Assembly: GCA_025997045.1 (NCBI GenBank)
Contig: BNUB01000103.1
Location: 1-6,619, forward strand
Direction of reading: 5' to 3'
Length of the DNA: 6,619 bases
DNA from: Betaproteobacteria bacterium
GTDB lineage: Bacteria; Pseudomonadota; Gammaproteobacteria; Burkholderiales; Rhodocyclaceae
Both the position numbers and the translations under genes were made by a program. Under the pieces are notes generated by a model that was not told where the DNA came from, searched no databases, and saw nothing but the letters and a program-made list of their open reading frames with translations. Of the stretch, positions 5,818 to 6,619 are shown in pieces (the stretch's first letter is position 1; each line of letters begins with the position of its first letter).

Positions 5818-6403
5818 TCCCTATGGGCGCAAAATCCGCGTTGTGCTGGCGGAAAAAAACCTGCCTTTTGAACTCGTCGAGGATGCGCCGTGGTCGCGCC
5901 AGTCACGCATTCCGGGCCTCAATCCGCTGGGCAAGGTGCCGGTGCTGGTCACGGATGATGACGAAGCGTTTTTTGATTCACCCGTCGTCGCGGGCTACCT
6001 CGAAACCCTGCCGTCCGCACCTCCCCTGCTGCCCGCCAGTGGTGTCGAACGGGTGCGGGTACGCCAGAGCGAGGCCCTGGCCGATGGCATCCTCGACGCC
6101 GGAGTTGCCATCTTCCTCGAAGGAATTCGCCCCGCCGAGCAGCAAATCCAGGCCAACATCACGCGCCAGCTCGCCAAGATCAACAGCGCACTGGATAGCC
6201 TGGAAAAACGTCTCCAGGGTCGCCAATGGCTCAACGGCGACAGCCTGCAACTGGGCGATCTCGCCACGGCAAACGCCATCGCTTTCGTCGCCCTGCGCGT
6301 TCCCCGGCTTGAGTGGAAAAAAGATCGCCCGGCGCTGACTGCGTATGCCGAAGGTCTGCTGGCCCGTCCCAGTTTCGAGACCACGAAACCGCCGGAGCGT
6401 TGA
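5792..6403 (+). CDS. Glutathione S-transferase family protein
   Basis: The 203-residue product has the two-domain GST layout. The N-terminal thioredoxin-like domain (1 to about 75) starts MQLFTTLDSPYGRKIRVVLA with S9 at the usual catalytic Ser/Cys position of bacterial classes. It has the cis-proline in GKVPVL (P50) and the gamma-glutamyl-binding pair D62-S63 in FDSPVVAGYLE. The C-terminal helical domain (about 85-200) contains LQLGDLATANAIAFV (152-166), the N-capping box typical of the family. GSTs use glutathione to conjugate or reduce electrophiles, or act in ring-cleavage and stress pathways; which applies here cannot be told. The ATG at 5792 has a strong AGGAG (5781-5785) six bases upstream, lying inside the end of the hydrolase gene. 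This indicates a two-gene operon with coupled translation. An in-frame TTG/ATG extension upstream (from 5747) lacks support. Confidence 0.92.
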   Translation: MQLFTTLDSPYGRKIRVVLAEKNLPFELVEDAPWSRQSRIPGLNPLGKVPVLVTDDDEAFFDSPVVAGYLETLPSAPPLLPASGVERVRVRQSEALADGILDAGVAIFLEGIRPAEQQIQANITRQLAKINSALDSLEKRLQGRQWLNGDSLQLGDLATANAIAFVALRVPRLEWKKDRPALTAYAEGLLARPSFETTKPPER

Positions 6404-6453
6404 TCAGCGATCATCGAATTGGTTTTGCTACCGATTTTGCATCTGTAGACGAC

Positions 6454-6488
6454 CAAACCCCCGCCTTCTTTTGGAGTGCGGGGGTTTG
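6454..6488. terminator. Bidirectional terminator between the GST gene and the rRNA operon
   Basis: A perfect 11-base stem, CAAACCCCCGC (6454-6464) paired with GCGGGGGTTTG (6478-6488), encloses a 13-base loop. It lies 50 bases after the GST stop and 12 bases past the 3' end of the 5S gene, so it can serve both converging transcripts. The T-tracts are short (three T inside the stem on either strand), so efficiency may depend on stem strength or other factors. Bases 6404-6453 hold nothing else I can identify. Confidence 0.75.
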
Positions 6489-6500
6489 AGGAGTATGAGA

Positions 6501-6615
6501 GTCTGACGATGACCTACTTTCACGAGCGAGGTGCTCACTATCATCGGCGCGGCCCTGTTTCACGGTCCTGTTCGGGAAGGGAAGGGGTGGTTCCAGGGTG
6601 CTATGGTCGTCAGAC
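6501..6615 (-). rRNA. rrf: 5S ribosomal RNA
   Basis: Read on the minus strand, the gene begins GTCTGACGACCATAGC at 6615 and ends GTAGGTCATCGTCAGAC at 6501. The ends form the 5S helix I. Inside are the hallmark loop sequences CCCGAACAGG (loop C region), CCGTGAAAC and GCGCCGATGATAGT (helix IV/loop E region), in the right order. The length of about 115 bases is normal for a 5S RNA. 5S RNA is part of the large ribosomal subunit and here would be the last gene of an rrn operon whose 23S and 16S genes lie beyond the right edge. The sequence type is betaproteobacterial, in my judgement. The exact processed ends may differ by a base or two. Confidence 0.97.
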
Positions 6616-6619
6616 TATG

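Noticed and set aside
1..6619. CRISPR array, tRNA gene, riboswitch or phage attachment site
   Set aside because: I saw no regularly spaced repeats, no cloverleaf with a TTCRANNY-type arm, no recognisable aptamer core, and no integrase or flanking direct repeats.

Overview
The window looks like a piece of a betaproteobacterial chromosome. The best lineage evidence is the minus-strand 5S rRNA at the right edge, whose terminal stem (GTCTGACGACCATAG, closing with GTCATCGTCAGAC) is of the betaproteobacterial kind. A monomeric NADP-dependent isocitrate dehydrogenase, a decayed autotransporter and generally high GC fit that. This assignment is an inference from sequence recognition, not a database result.

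Layout. Bases 1 to about 128 are one end of an IS30-family insertion sequence, with the first 25 codons of its transposase running off the left edge. The element has landed in an AT-rich small membrane-protein gene (113-415, minus) and supplies its stop codon. Next, on the same strand, is a toxin-antitoxin pair: an antitoxin (855-1100) and a VapC-type PIN toxin (459-855). The toxin is broken, or possibly gated, by a run of nine A/T bases. Upstream of that are nudL (Nudix CoA pyrophosphatase, 1188-1796) and icd (1863-4097), both minus. An REP-like GC-rich hairpin separates icd from nudL. The icd upstream region carries a recognisable -10 box and, further out, two more repeat elements: a perfect GC-rich palindrome and a twin hairpin with complementary loops.

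From 4338 to about 4984 lies the remains of an autotransporter on the minus strand. It keeps a scrap of passenger and the last ~40 residues of the outer-membrane beta-barrel, in different frames, with most of the barrel missing. The plus strand then carries a two-gene unit, an alpha/beta hydrolase (5107-5817) and a glutathione S-transferase-like protein (5792-6403), overlapping by 26 bases. A stem-loop terminator at 6454-6488 separates this unit from the oncoming rRNA operon, whose 5S gene fills the right edge.

How the genes work together. icd supplies 2-oxoglutarate and NADPH in the TCA cycle. nudL, hydrolase and GST are housekeeping or detoxification genes with no evident joint pathway. The left third (IS end, truncated membrane gene, damaged toxin) and the 4240-4990 stretch (repeats, pseudogene) are the mobile or decaying parts. 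I did not find a convincing undescribed multi-gene system. The most unusual signals are the A9 run in the toxin, the complementary-loop twin hairpin and the IS-supplied stop codon.
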